Shown: positions 15,246-24,839 of the stretch, piece after piece
How positions within the stretch are numbered: the first letter of the stretch is position 1
How the letters are laid out: every line of letters begins with the position of its first letter
Assembly (NCBI GenBank): GCA_047947185.1
Contig: CP170502.1
Coordinates: 4,960,001 to 5,024,000, forward strand
DNA from: JANQJA01 sp047947185
GTDB lineage: Bacteria > Pseudomonadota > Gammaproteobacteria > Pseudomonadales > Azotimanducaceae
Reading direction: 5' to 3'
Length of the DNA: 64,000 nucleotides
Notes under the pieces: model-generated
Told to the model about the DNA's origin: nothing
Database searches by the model: none
Seen by the model: only the letters and a program-made list of their open reading frames with translations
Made by a program: the position numbers and the translations under genes

Positions 15246-17699
15246 TCAGGAGCGCAGCAGTTGCCTGATGGTTGAGCCGATTGCCTCAAGAGTGAAAGGT
15301 TTTCGCAGGAAAGGCCCGGCACCCTCGGCCTGGGCCTGGGTGACCTGCTCGGTTTCCGCAAACCCGCTGACCAGCAGGGTTTTCTGGTCTGCCACCAGCT
15401 TGCGGATTTCCCGAAAGGTGGTCAGGCCGTCCCATTCGTCATCCATCACCATGTCCAGCAACACCAGGTCAAACGAGGCTTCTGCCAGTTTGGCAACCGC
15501 CTCCGGCCCCGAGGCACAGCTGTCCGGGGTGTAGCCAAGCCTGGAAAGCACGGCACAAGTCAGTTCGCGCTGATCTTCCATATCGTCGACAACCAGGATT
15601 TTTTCACCGGTGCCAAGCAGGTTGATGATTGGCTGGTAAGCAGGGCGTGGTGGTGCCGGTTTGGACGTTCGTGGGAGGTAGATGTCAAAGCGGGTGCCCG
15701 CGTCTTTTTCAGTCATGACATCAATGGCCCCGCCATGGTCGTAGACCACTCCCCAGATGACCGACATACCGAGGCCGGTGCCACTTTGTCCCATAACCTT
15801 GGTGGTATAGAAGGGCTCAAACACCTTGTCGAGGTCATCATGGTCTATACCGCTGCCTTCATCTTCAACGCTCAGTATCACGTAGTGACCAGCCTTGAGT
15901 GGCATATAGAAAAGCTCCTGGGCGGTACTCTTCTCATTGTGGGTTGAAATGCGGACTGTACCCTTGTGATCCTGGGCCTCAAGGGCGTTTGAAACCAGGT
16001 TCATGATCAGTTTCTGGAGATGAACGGGTGAACCTTCAATGTTGTCCAGTTCAGGGTCAAGGTCGGTTACCAGGTGGATGCCCGGGTGGTTACTCAGCAG
16101 CAGATCGTGCTCCACAGAGTTCAGGTAGTCCTCTATCACCTGGTTCAGGTTTAGGACCTCACGCTGTATCACGCCCCTGCGTGCCAGGGTCAGCAGATCC
16201 TGGATGACAGCCGCTGCCCGCAGGCCAGCCTGGCGGGTCAGTTGAAGGGGGCGGGTAAGCGGGCTGTCCGGCGGCAAATCCAGCAGCACCAGTTCGGGAT
16301 AGGTCACCGTGGTGGACAGGATATTGTTCAGGTCGTGGGCAACGCCACTGGCCAGCAGCCCTATGGCTTCCATTTTTTCGGACTGGGCAATCCGTTGATG
16401 CAGCACTTCGGACTGCACCTCCGCATCCCTGCGCAGTTTCTCCTGGGTCCGGAGCTTCAGGTTGGCCGCTTCCAGTTGGGTGCGCTGTGCCTCAATCGTC
16501 TTGAATGACTGGGTAAAGCGATAACTGATCAGGATACTCTGGCAGAGGATAAAGACGAAAAGCCCAACGTCCAGCAGGAGTACATTGTTGATGAGCCCGG
16601 CATTGACCAGAATGTCACTCAGGATTGAAATGAAAAGAATAGTGTAGGCGAACAGCAGAATGCGCGCGCCGTCACGCTGTCGAATACTTGCCGAGACGAG
16701 ACACCAGAAACCGTACAGCAGGGCCAGCAGGGTCAGCAACTGGAATCCCGGTGCCGTGTAGGTGAATATCCGGGTTGAGGTGAGCAGCACAACCAGTGAA
16801 CCCGCGCCAAACACCAGGTACATCCCCCGGGCGAACAGCCGGTTGACCTCCCGGGGAAATATGCTCTGCAGGAAAGCGACAAACATCATAGCGGCGATGT
16901 ACCAGCCAAGGTACTCGATCCGCAGGTACCAGTCGAAAGGCAGGTCGGGCAGGAGCCGTGTCATGAAACGGTCACCCACCATCAACTGGCGAGTTGCCAG
17001 CAGGACACAAAAAATACCAAGAAACAGGCTGCTGCGATTCTCCGGTCGCAAGGCATAGAGCGCAAAGTTGTACAGCCCGATGATGAGGATGGCACCAAAC
17101 AGGATCAGGTCGCGCGCGAGTTGATTTTCCCGCAGATTGTTGAGCTGGCCCGGCTTGCCAAAATCGATGTGGAGCCAGGCACCGCCAAGTCGGTGGTGGA
17201 AATTGGAGACCTGCAGGATCAGTTCAACGCGACCGCTGCGCGGCGTGAACTGAACAACTGCCGGACGGTAGGCGGGCTCAGTTGTGGTTTCGCTGGTACC
17301 GGGTTCACCCGCCCTGAACAGTTCGCGACCGTCAACAATCAGTCGATAGGCGGTCCCCAGGTCCGGCACCTTGAAGGCCATGGGACCATCCGGTGTAATC
17401 AGGATGTTCAACCGGTAAGTTGCGTAGCCGGCACCACCAATCGACTGGTCCTGGACAATTTTGCCATTCCAGCTTGACGGTACATCAATGGTGTAGGCAG
17501 CCTGTGCCGGCAGGGTAAAAAAATCGGCGCTGGACAGGTGTTGCTGCCAGTAGAACTCGTACTCACCATCCAGTGCCACTGGGCCATCGCGGTCAAAGTT
17601 CCACATCGACAGGTCAATGAGCCCTGCCCTGGCAAGCGGGGCTTCTGCGGCAGACGCGGGCAGCACAAAGCACAACAGCAACAGCGGGATAAATCTCAT
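15246..17699 (-). CDS. hybrid sensor histidine kinase with 7TMR-DISM input and receiver domain
   Basis: The 817-residue protein has a signal peptide (MRFIPLLLLCFVLPASAAEA). A periplasmic beta-sandwich of the 7TMR-DISM extracellular type follows (about residues 30-180), then seven membrane helices (about 190-390), a short coiled coil and a HisKA domain with the H-box SGVAHDLNN. An HATPase domain (DEGSGID, GTGLGMSVIWG) and a C-terminal receiver (KILVVDDMED, phosphoacceptor DLVLLDM) complete it. DISM inputs often sense carbohydrates or other small ligands; none can be named here. No output regulator is adjacent, so phosphotransfer to an Hpt protein elsewhere is likely. Confidence 0.9.
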   Translation of the reverse strand: MRFIPLLLLCFVLPASAAEAPLARAGLIDLSMWNFDRDGPVALDGEYEFYWQQHLSSADFFTLPAQAAYTIDVPSSWNGKIVQDQSIGGAGYATYRLNILITPDGPMAFKVPDLGTAYRLIVDGRELFRAGEPGTSETTTEPAYRPAVVQFTPRSGRVELILQVSNFHHRLGGAWLHIDFGKPGQLNNLRENQLARDLILFGAILIIGLYNFALYALRPENRSSLFLGIFCVLLATRQLMVGDRFMTRLLPDLPFDWYLRIEYLGWYIAAMMFVAFLQSIFPREVNRLFARGMYLVFGAGSLVVLLTSTRIFTYTAPGFQLLTLLALLYGFWCLVSASIRQRDGARILLFAYTILFISILSDILVNAGLINNVLLLDVGLFVFILCQSILISYRFTQSFKTIEAQRTQLEAANLKLRTQEKLRRDAEVQSEVLHQRIAQSEKMEAIGLLASGVAHDLNNILSTTVTYPELVLLDLPPDSPLTRPLQLTRQAGLRAAAVIQDLLTLARRGVIQREVLNLNQVIEDYLNSVEHDLLLSNHPGIHLVTDLDPELDNIEGSPVHLQKLIMNLVSNALEAQDHKGTVRISTHNEKSTAQELFYMPLKAGHYVILSVEDEGSGIDHDDLDKVFEPFYTTKVMGQSGTGLGMSVIWGVVYDHGGAIDVMTEKDAGTRFDIYLPRTSKPAPPRPAYQPIINLLGTGEKILVVDDMEDQRELTCAVLSRLGYTPDSCASGPEAVAKLAEASFDLVLLDMVMDDEWDGLTTFREIRKLVADQKTLLVSGFAETEQVTQAQAEGAGPFLRKPFTLEAIGSTIRQLLRS

Positions 17700-17768
17700 G
17701 TGCAGACATTGTAAAACGGTGGGTCAATCCTGATACCAACAGGGGATGAGCGCAAGCTTTTGCGCAGG

Positions 17769-19334
17769 TCAGCCTGGTTTGCCGATCTGTTCCATCACGT
17801 GTTCAGCAAATCCATGGCCGGCTTCACCATACAGGTTGAAGGTAATGCACCCCAGGGACGCGAGTTCCTCTGCTTCATCCGGATACCGGGAAACGACGGC
17901 GAGGGTATTGGCAAAGTTGAACTGCCGTGCCAGGTGAACCACGGTAAGGTTTTCACTGTGATTGGTCAGGCTCACGAGTATCAGCTGACGTGAGCTGAGG
18001 TTGGCAATATCCCAGAAGTCGTAGTCACTTGCATCACCATGTACACAGTTGTAGCCGTCCTGCTGGTGTTGTGTCACGCGGCCGAGGTTTTCTTCAACCC
18101 CGGCAATCTGGCCCGGATAAACCTCCTGCAGGTACTGGTAGGCACCTTTGCCCACCCGGCCCATACCGAGCACCACAATGCTTGCATCACCCAGGTCTGC
18201 CGGTGCTTCAATCGGCAGGCGGCGTGTCCGCTCAAAACGGTGTAACCACCGACGAAAGTGATTGTATATGGTATGTACGCTGGCGTTAAAAGGCGTGGCA
18301 ATGAAAAACGACAGCGAAATGGCCAGTGCCAGGGTCGTCAGCCATTCAGGCGGGAGAATACCCTGGGTTACGGCAATAGCGGCAACAATCAAACCAAACT
18401 CGCTGTAATTGAACAGCGCAAAGCTGGCCAACAGTGAGGTGCGGGCGCGGAGCCTGAAACCCACAAACAGGAAGTAGTAAATCAGTGGGCGCAGGAAAAT
18501 GAGCAGGCTGAGCGCCGTTGCAACCATGACCATCTGGAGTGATGGCAGCCCGTAATAGCCAACCTGCAGGAAAAAGCCGATCAAAAAAATGTCCTTCAGG
18601 CTGATCATCGCATTGTAGAGCTCTTTCGACTTGGCGGTATTTGCCATCAGGAGTCCGGCGATCAGCGCACCCAGGCCCGCCTTCAGATGCACCAGTTCAA
18701 ACAGTTCGCCGGCACCAAGTGCCAGGCCAATACCAAACAGCGTCAGGAGTTCGCCGTGACCTGCCGCAGAGAGCAGGCGCAGCAGCAATGGTCGGAGCAG
18801 GGGCAGGGCAAACAGTAACAGGGCGGCCGGGTGGGGTGGTTCTTCAGCGGCGAGGACCAGGTATGTGACGGCAATAATGTCCTGTATGACCAGTACACCA
18901 ATGGCGATGTTGGCGTGGAGAGATGAGGACTCGCCCCGGTCCTCGAACATCTTGACGGCAAATACGGTGCTGGAGAAACCGAGAGCAAGGGCAAGGGTCC
19001 AGGCTGATACCGTGCTATCCAGCGCCAGGCCGGGAATCAGCCAGCCGGCCATAATAATCACCACGGTTGTTAGGGGCACCGCGATCAGCAGATGTAGTGC
19101 GGTCACGGCCCAGATCTGGGGCGCTGCCAGTTCCCGTATCTGGAGCTTCAGCCCGATGGTAAACAGCAGCAGGATGACGCCAATATCAGCAATGGCGCTG
19201 ATGATACTGATTTCGCCAAGCCCAAAGGCGTGTGACGCAAAACCCGCAATCAGGTAGCCGGGCAGCGGCGGGAAACCGAAGCGACGAAAGACCAGGCCGG
19301 CGGCAAAAGCGAGCAGGATCGTGAGTGGTTCCAC
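17769..19334 (-). CDS. Kef-type cation:proton antiporter with TrkA-N domain
   Basis: The 521-residue membrane protein has about twelve hydrophobic segments of the CPA2 (monovalent cation:proton antiporter-2) family in residues 1-360. A cytosolic NAD-binding RCK/TrkA-N domain follows (IVVLGMGRVGKGAYQYL, then HGDASDYDFWD). It is similar in design to YbaL/KefB and would export K+ or Na+ against protons, gated by a nucleotide. The start is GTG at 19334, three bases after the sulfatase stop, so the two are in one operon. The glutathione regulatory site of KefB/KefC was not identified. Confidence 0.87.
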   Translation of the reverse strand: MEPLTILLAFAAGLVFRRFGFPPLPGYLIAGFASHAFGLGEISIISAIADIGVILLLFTIGLKLQIRELAAPQIWAVTALHLLIAVPLTTVVIIMAGWLIPGLALDSTVSAWTLALALGFSSTVFAVKMFEDRGESSSLHANIAIGVLVIQDIIAVTYLVLAAEEPPHPAALLLFALPLLRPLLLRLLSAAGHGELLTLFGIGLALGAGELFELVHLKAGLGALIAGLLMANTAKSKELYNAMISLKDIFLIGFFLQVGYYGLPSLQMVMVATALSLLIFLRPLIYYFLFVGFRLRARTSLLASFALFNYSEFGLIVAAIAVTQGILPPEWLTTLALAISLSFFIATPFNASVHTIYNHFRRWLHRFERTRRLPIEAPADLGDASIVVLGMGRVGKGAYQYLQEVYPGQIAGVEENLGRVTQHQQDGYNCVHGDASDYDFWDIANLSSRQLILVSLTNHSENLTVVHLARQFNFANTLAVVSRYPDEAEELASLGCITFNLYGEAGHGFAEHVMEQIGKPG

Positions 19335-19337
19335 GAA

Positions 19338-20792
19338 TTATTTTTCCGGTTCGAACGTGGTGTGTTGGCCCTGGGGGACTTTGGGGAACCTGGGGTCAGC
19401 GTCCCAGGGGATGACATCGGCTGTCTCGAACAACCAGTCCAGTACCTCACCACGCAGCCGCGAGACCAGTGGCATGAGACTGTCCTGGTCAATCAGGTTG
19501 GTCGTTTCACCGGGATCAGCCCTGCGGTCGTAAAGCTCATCACTCTCATAGAGTCGGTGGACGTAGGTGTAGTCGAGGTCACGCCGCACTATGGCCTTGC
19601 CCACGGCAAGCGGTTGCTCATGCTGCAGGGCAGCTTTTTTTGCATACTCTCCGCTGGCCCGTTCCAGCAGGTCAACCTCACCCAGCCCAAAGCCACCTTC
19701 AGACCAGGCGCAGTGGCGGATCAGGGTATCCGGGTCAGTCAGCGCAGGCACCAGCGATTTGCCAAAGTGACTATGGGTGGGCTCGATACCGGCGAGGGCC
19801 AGGAGAGTTGGCAGTATATCGACCATCTCGGCAAAGGTGCGCGCAACGCGGCCCTCGCGGATGCCGGGGCCAGCCATGATCAGCGGATTCTGCAGCAGGC
19901 AGTTGTCCAGCCCCGAGGGCCATTTTTCCACCAGTCCAAAATCACCCAGGTACTCGCCGTGGTCGGTAAAAAACAGGATAACGGTGTTATCAAGCTGGCC
20001 GTTTTGCTCAAGGCGGGACACGATCTGGCCAAGCTGGAAATCAACCCGGGAAATCATCCCGTAGTAAACCCGGATAATTTCCTGCCAGTCTGCCTCGCTG
20101 AGCCGGTCGGTGCCAAGCTTCTGGCGGATTGCTGCGTGAAACAGGGGTTTGCCAACCCCCTGCGTGGCAATTCGGGCCGGCATATCCGCAGGTGAATACA
20201 TTGAATACCAGGGATCTTCAACTTCAAAAGGCAGGTGCGGGAAGATCAGAGGTACCCAGAGGCAGAAGGGGCCGCCTGGTTCACTGTCCAGCCAGTTCAG
20301 CGCGGTTTGGGTTGCGGCCTCATCAAAGTCAATCCAGGTTTCATTGCCGGGCCGTTTACCGTGATAGAAAGCGTCATAGAGTGGGGAGCCAACCTCGTAT
20401 TGTGGTCCCATCCCGAGGCGTGAGGGTTTGACGGTCCAGCCGCAGAAATGGGTGGAGGCTTCTGTCACGCCCGGCGCAAATACGTCACCCCGGGCGCCGG
20501 CCCAGGCCACATGGTAGCCGCCATCTTTCAGATATTTCAGCAGGTTGGGTTCGTGTGGCTGGACGGCATGGGTCAGGGTGCGATGCCCGCGAGTGTGCGG
20601 GTACCAGCCGGTCATCAGGTTGACACGGGATGGGCCACATACCGGGTGGTTGGCATAGGCGTTCTCGAAACGGGTGCCGCGCGCCGCCAGGGCGTCAATG
20701 TTGGGGGTCTGCACCACGGGATTGCCGAAGGCGCCGAGGCTGTCAGCACGCAACTGGTCGGGCATAAAAATCAGGAAATTGGGTCGGTTCAT
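19338..20792 (-). CDS. sulfatase (formylglycine-dependent family)
   Basis: The 484-residue enzyme belongs to the alkaline-phosphatase-like sulfatase family. The metal-binding N-terminus has FMPDQLRAD. The CxPSR signature appears as HPVCGPSRVNLMTG, whose Cys would be converted to formylglycine by a maturation enzyme. FFTDHGEYLGDFG supplies later metal ligands. No signal peptide is seen, so it may be cytoplasmic. The start at 20792 (MNRPNFLIF) is typical; an ATG six codons upstream (20810) is also possible. It shares an operon with the Kef-type antiporter. The substrate, an aryl, choline or sugar sulfate, is unknown. Confidence 0.87.
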   Translation of the reverse strand: MNRPNFLIFMPDQLRADSLGAFGNPVVQTPNIDALAARGTRFENAYANHPVCGPSRVNLMTGWYPHTRGHRTLTHAVQPHEPNLLKYLKDGGYHVAWAGARGDVFAPGVTEASTHFCGWTVKPSRLGMGPQYEVGSPLYDAFYHGKRPGNETWIDFDEAATQTALNWLDSEPGGPFCLWVPLIFPHLPFEVEDPWYSMYSPADMPARIATQGVGKPLFHAAIRQKLGTDRLSEADWQEIIRVYYGMISRVDFQLGQIVSRLEQNGQLDNTVILFFTDHGEYLGDFGLVEKWPSGLDNCLLQNPLIMAGPGIREGRVARTFAEMVDILPTLLALAGIEPTHSHFGKSLVPALTDPDTLIRHCAWSEGGFGLGEVDLLERASGEYAKKAALQHEQPLAVGKAIVRRDLDYTYVHRLYESDELYDRRADPGETTNLIDQDSLMPLVSRLRGEVLDWLFETADVIPWDADPRFPKVPQGQHTTFEPEK

Positions 20793-20929
20793 CTGGTGAG
20801 TCTGCCGCATTTATGCGGTTGCGTAAAACTCAATTGTTTCAGCGGTGGATTTGGGAGCAAGTCTGGGACTAGACTAATTGCTGCCGTGACGGGCTGATGT
20901 TTTAGCGAGCGACGAACCAGGAGACAACA

Positions 20930-21742
20930 ATGAGTTACCGGCTGATTGAGGTTGAACCGCTGACACCACGCATTGGTGCGGTTGTTCACGGGGTGGATCT
21001 GACAGGGTCCCTGAGCGACGCACAGTTTGAAGAAATCCATGCGGCCTGGATGAACCACCTGGTGCTGTTCTTCCGCGACCAGCCCATGTCACCTGAGGCG
21101 CATCTTGCCCTGGGACAACGCTTTGGTGAATTGCACATTCATCCTGCCGCACCTTATGCCTGCGGTAACCCCGCGCTCATGAAAATACACACGGATAAGG
21201 ATTCACATCGTAATAACGGCGAAGGCTGGCACTCTGATGTATCTGCGGATGAAGAACCCCCCATGGCCAGCATCCTGCATATTCACAGAACGCCGTCACA
21301 TGGCGGGGACACGCTCTGGGCCAATATGTATGACGCTTTTGAGGCGCTGTCGGTCCCGATCCAGAACCTGTTGCTGGGGCTGACAGCAATTCACCAGGCT
21401 GATTATTCCGGCTTTTATGGTGATCACCAACCCCAGCGAGACAACCCCTCTGCAGAGCATCCGGTGATTCGTACCCACCCGGTTACCGGCAGGCGGGCAT
21501 TGTTCGTGAACAGTGGCTTTACCCGCCGTATAAAAGGCGTGACCCGGGCGGAAAGTGCCGCGCTGCTGTCCATGTTGTTTGAACACGTAAAGAATCCCAA
21601 CTTCCATTGCCGGTTCCAGTGGCAGCCACATTCAGTGGCGATCTGGGATAACCGCTGTACGCAGCACATGGCGGTATGGGACTACTATCCGCAGACCCGC
21701 AGCGGTATTCGTGTGACGGTTAAGGGTGACAGGCCGGTTTAG
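20930..21742 (+). CDS. TauD/TfdA-family Fe(II)/2-oxoglutarate dioxygenase
   Basis: The 270-residue protein opens with the TauD-type IGAVVHGVDL. The iron-binding facial triad is visible as HSD (WHSDVSADEEP) and the distal His in NRCTQHMAVWDYYP, followed by an Arg (RSGIRVTVKG) for 2-oxoglutarate. Such enzymes hydroxylate substrates such as taurine, alkyl sulfates or phenoxyacetates. The gene lies divergent from a sulfatase. This suggests sulfur scavenging from alkyl sulfates or sulfonates, but that is inference. A good AGGAGA ribosome site precedes the ATG. Confidence 0.88.
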   Translation: MSYRLIEVEPLTPRIGAVVHGVDLTGSLSDAQFEEIHAAWMNHLVLFFRDQPMSPEAHLALGQRFGELHIHPAAPYACGNPALMKIHTDKDSHRNNGEGWHSDVSADEEPPMASILHIHRTPSHGGDTLWANMYDAFEALSVPIQNLLLGLTAIHQADYSGFYGDHQPQRDNPSAEHPVIRTHPVTGRRALFVNSGFTRRIKGVTRAESAALLSMLFEHVKNPNFHCRFQWQPHSVAIWDNRCTQHMAVWDYYPQTRSGIRVTVKGDRPV

Positions 21743-21758
21743 CCGGTCTGGCAACTTG

Positions 21759-22079
21759 TCAGTTCACTCCCTGGTTGCACCGGTACACGATAAAAGTCTG
21801 TTTGCCATCCTTGTAGGGGCCCTGCTCCACCACCGTGTCCCCGCCCATGGCTGCTGCCGTGTTCTTGGCCAGGGTCAGTGTCTCCATGGCGACCTTTTCG
21901 TCGTTGCGTGTCAGTGCGCCAACCCTGGCCGCAGAACTCGCCTGAGTGGTACCAAGCCGCTCGCAACCGGTGACCTGCGCTGGCGTCATCAGCGCCACGT
22001 TAACGCCGGCCTCGTCGAGTTTGACCCAGGTACAACTGCTGAGGGTGGCAAGGAGAACAATGATAAGGCTGCGGCTCAT
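21759..22079 (-). CDS. DUF4156-like lipoprotein
   Basis: The 106-residue product starts MSRSLIIVLLATLSSC, a lipoprotein signal with lipobox LSSC. The mature part has VTGCERLGTTQAS and a TAAAMGGDTVV segment, as in small DUF4156 lipoproteins of gammaproteobacteria, which have no known function. It ends close behind the dioxygenase on the opposite strand. Longer upstream in-frame readings are not credible because the lipobox fixes the start. Confidence 0.75.
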   Translation of the reverse strand: MSRSLIIVLLATLSSCTWVKLDEAGVNVALMTPAQVTGCERLGTTQASSAARVGALTRNDEKVAMETLTLAKNTAAAMGGDTVVEQGPYKDGKQTFIVYRCNQGVN

Positions 22080-22193
22080 GGTTGGGCTCCGGGAAGTTGG
22101 GACATTTGATAGATACGCGGGTCCCAGCATACCGTAATTGCAGTGACAGCGACCATTGCACCCAACCACTACCAGAAAACGAGGCAAAGACCG

Positions 22194-23045
22194 ATGCCAA
22201 GACGCTACTGGATTACTGAAGTTTTTAGTGAAGCACCTTTTGGTGGCAATCCGCTTGCCACGGTTATGGACGCACAAGGCCTGTCGGGTGACGAAATGCA
22301 GCGAATAGCGCGAGCCTTCAATCTCTCGGAAACGAGTTTTTACACCGGTGGTGATGCCGCGAGTGGTTTTGGTTTCCGGATATTTACCCCGGAGGCTGAA
22401 CTGCCTTTTGCAGGCCACCCAACGCTGGGATCAGCCTGGCTGATTCGCCACCTGGTGGGCAGCGGAGATGACCGGGAGGTCAGGTTGAACCTGGCCGTTG
22501 GCCCCATTACCGTGACCTTTGCGCCGGATGGCATTCTCTGGATGCGGCAACGGGCACCAGAGTTTCTGGAGACAGTTGCGCCGGGGAAAGTGGCGGCATC
22601 ACTGGGGCTCAGGACAGCAGACCTGGATCAGCGTTTCCCTTGCCAGGTGGTCTCAACCGGGATTCCGTTTCTTGTGGTGCCGGTTGTGTCAGGTGAAGCG
22701 CTGGCGGCAGTCAGTCTGTCGCCGGGATTCCATGACCATGCCATGCTGGTGTTTGCGCCCGGGGGTTGCGAATTGCACCAACAGTTGACGGCGCGGGTGT
22801 TTGTGCCGGCCCTGGGGGTGCCGGAAGATCCGGCAACGGGCAGTGCCAATGGCTGTCTTGCCGCCTATCTCTCATGTCAGCAGTACCTGGGATCTGATCG
22901 CGTAAAAGTCGCGGTTGGCCAGGGGTACGCGGTGCACAGACCGTCCACGCTGTACCTCGACGCCTGGGCAGACCAGGCGTCTTTTGCGGTGAATGTAGGT
23001 GGCCGGGTCAGGCTGGTGGCGGAAGGGCAATGGCTGCTCGCCTGA
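22194..23045 (+). CDS. PhzF-family isomerase/epimerase
   Basis: The 283-residue protein has the PhzF hallmarks: FGGNPLATV near residue 14, the catalytic-Glu region FNLSETSF, AGHPTLGSAW, and the C-terminal EDPATGSANGCLAAYL. PhzF proteins have a duplicated diaminopimelate-epimerase fold. Most homologues outside phenazine clusters have unknown substrates, and no other phenazine gene is present. The ATG at 22194 has an upstream GAGG. A GTG at 22143 would add 17 residues without support. Confidence 0.87.
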   Translation: MPRRYWITEVFSEAPFGGNPLATVMDAQGLSGDEMQRIARAFNLSETSFYTGGDAASGFGFRIFTPEAELPFAGHPTLGSAWLIRHLVGSGDDREVRLNLAVGPITVTFAPDGILWMRQRAPEFLETVAPGKVAASLGLRTADLDQRFPCQVVSTGIPFLVVPVVSGEALAAVSLSPGFHDHAMLVFAPGGCELHQQLTARVFVPALGVPEDPATGSANGCLAAYLSCQQYLGSDRVKVAVGQGYAVHRPSTLYLDAWADQASFAVNVGGRVRLVAEGQWLLA

Positions 23046-23066
23046 GTTCTGCTGACAGGCCTTCTG

Positions 23067-23762
23067 TCAGTTGAGGTAGTCCGGTTCTAGCAGGGTTTTC
23101 AGTGCCTTGAAGTGCGCCTCTGCGTAGTCGTCTTCTGTGTCGAACTGGTGTTTGGTCGTGGCGGCGACATTTCCGGAGATCTCCCGCAGGTGCTGGCCGG
23201 TAGACATGGCCAGCACCTGGAACTGGCAGGCACGTTCCAGGTAATAGAGGTTGTCGAACGCGCTGGCAATGGTGGGGCCAACAACAATAACGCCGTGGTT
23301 GGCCATGAACAGCACACGTTTGCTGCCCATGCAGCGCGCCAGCCGTTCGCCCTCCTGGCGGGTATCAGCTAGGCCGTTGTAGTCATGATCGTAGGCAATG
23401 TCGTCGTAAAACCGGCACGCATTCTGGTGCAGCGGGCGCAGCCTCGGATCATCGAGGCAGGTAAGCGCGGTTGCGTAGGGCATGTGTGTATGAAGCACGC
23501 AGGTTGCCGCCGGGTGGGCCGCGTGGATTGCGCCGTGGATATTGAGTGCGGTGATTTCGACGCCTTCAGGTGGTGACGCCGGGTCAACCACCAACATGTC
23601 ACTCTGCGTCAGGCGGGACCAGTGAATGCCGTGCCGGTTCAGGATGAAGCGGGCATCGTCGGTCATGACGCTGAAATGATTGCAGATACCCTCGGAAAAA
23701 CCAAAGTGGTCCGCCAGCCGGAACGCTGCCGCCAGGTCTGCCTTGAGTGCCAGTGTATCCAT
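23067..23762 (-). CDS. class II aldolase/adducin-family protein
   Basis: The 231-residue protein has the zinc-site histidines of class II aldolases in VLHTHMPYATAL and a further His in FMANHGVIVVGP. A strong GGAGGAG ribosome site sets the start at 23762 (MDTLALKADL). Members cleave or epimerise sugar phosphates or act as decarboxylases. The motif FSEGICNHFSVM is common in the uncharacterised adducin-like group, so the substrate is open. A hotdog thioesterase gene runs divergently from 23851. Confidence 0.85.
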   Translation of the reverse strand: MDTLALKADLAAAFRLADHFGFSEGICNHFSVMTDDARFILNRHGIHWSRLTQSDMLVVDPASPPEGVEITALNIHGAIHAAHPAATCVLHTHMPYATALTCLDDPRLRPLHQNACRFYDDIAYDHDYNGLADTRQEGERLARCMGSKRVLFMANHGVIVVGPTIASAFDNLYYLERACQFQVLAMSTGQHLREISGNVAATTKHQFDTEDDYAEAHFKALKTLLEPDYLN

Positions 23763-23850
23763 GGAATTCTCCTCCGGCCGCCAAGGATACCAGTGTTGCA
23801 ATGACGCGGCAGCCATTGGATCATGCGATGGCGCAAGCGGTGAGGTATCC

Positions 23851-24282
23851 ATGAGTATGTTTGACGAGGGGCTGCACGCCATGCCACCCCACGGCGAGGC
23901 CATCGGTATGGTGCTTGCCGGACGTGACGGCAGGAAAATTACGGTCAGGGTGCCTTATGCCGCACACCTCGTGGGTGATCCGGATACGGGTGTCATCCAC
24001 GGCGGTGTCATCACGGCGACGCTCGACAATGCCTCAGGCTGGGCGGTGCGCTGCCACGAGGACTGGGGTGATGGCACCAGCATGGCAACACTGGATATCC
24101 GTATTGATTACATGAAGCCAGCGGTACCGGGTCAGGCGCTGATTGTTGAGGCCGAGTGCTTCAGGATGAGCCGCAATATCGCTTTTGTCAGGGCACTTGC
24201 CTTCCATGATGACGCAACGGACCTGATCGCCAGTTCCATGGCGTCTTTTATGCTGGGTACACCCAGCGGGCCAAGACCATGA
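23851..24282 (+). CDS. PaaI-like hotdog thioesterase (1)
   Basis: The 143-residue protein has the hotdog-fold signature GVIHGGVITATLDNASGWAV, the PaaI-type HGG turn plus central helix, and a DIRIDYMKPA strand. Such enzymes hydrolyse acyl- or aryl-CoA. GAGG precedes the ATG at 23851. Its stop overlaps the start of a second hotdog gene by four bases. The two probably form a heteromeric enzyme or act on related substrates. The acetyl-CoA acetyltransferase downstream suggests acyl-CoA metabolism. Confidence 0.82.
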   Translation: MSMFDEGLHAMPPHGEAIGMVLAGRDGRKITVRVPYAAHLVGDPDTGVIHGGVITATLDNASGWAVRCHEDWGDGTSMATLDIRIDYMKPAVPGQALIVEAECFRMSRNIAFVRALAFHDDATDLIASSMASFMLGTPSGPRP

Positions 24283-24716
24283 AGATCCTGGAGCAACTCA
24301 GGCAAGAAGGCCGCGCCGGTGATATGGGTGCCATCATTGCCCAGATACCCTATGCGCAGTTCCTCGGTATTGAAGTTGACTGCAAGGGTAACGAGGTGAC
24401 CACCATCCTGCCTTTCCAGGCATCCCTGGTGGGTAATGTGACCTTGCCGGCGATACACGGTGGCGCCATTGGTGCGCTGCTCGAAATCACCAGCGTGGTC
24501 CAGTTACTGTTTGATACCTCCTGCGAGAGATTCCCCAAAACGGTGGATATTTCAGTGGACTACCTGCGCTCGGGCAAACCGCAGGCAACCTACGGGCGCG
24601 CGATGGTCACGCGCCTGGGTCGCAGGGTTGCCAATGTCCGGGCCGAGATCTGGCAGGAGGAAAAGGCAAAGCCCATTGCTGCTTCCCATGGTCATTTCCT
24701 CCTGACCCCAACCTGA
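24279..24716 (+). CDS. PaaI-like hotdog thioesterase (2)
   Basis: The 145-residue hotdog protein carries AIHGGAIGALLEITSVVQL and VDISVDYLRSGKPQ. It starts within the stop codon of the first thioesterase (ATGA), so translation is coupled. Residue identity with its neighbour looks low, so they are diverged paralogues rather than a recent copy. It is likely an acyl-CoA thioesterase subunit. Confidence 0.82.
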   Translation: MKILEQLRQEGRAGDMGAIIAQIPYAQFLGIEVDCKGNEVTTILPFQASLVGNVTLPAIHGGAIGALLEITSVVQLLFDTSCERFPKTVDISVDYLRSGKPQATYGRAMVTRLGRRVANVRAEIWQEEKAKPIAASHGHFLLTPT

Positions 24717-24839
24717 GGGCAGATAAGCTGCGTGTGCCTGTTTGCGTAACCTGGGGGCGGGCGATATCCTGTCGCTCAAAATATTGGTCCAGTGAATTCT
24801 GTAGCTTGATTTGGCTTTTATTAACCGAGAGGACGTGTA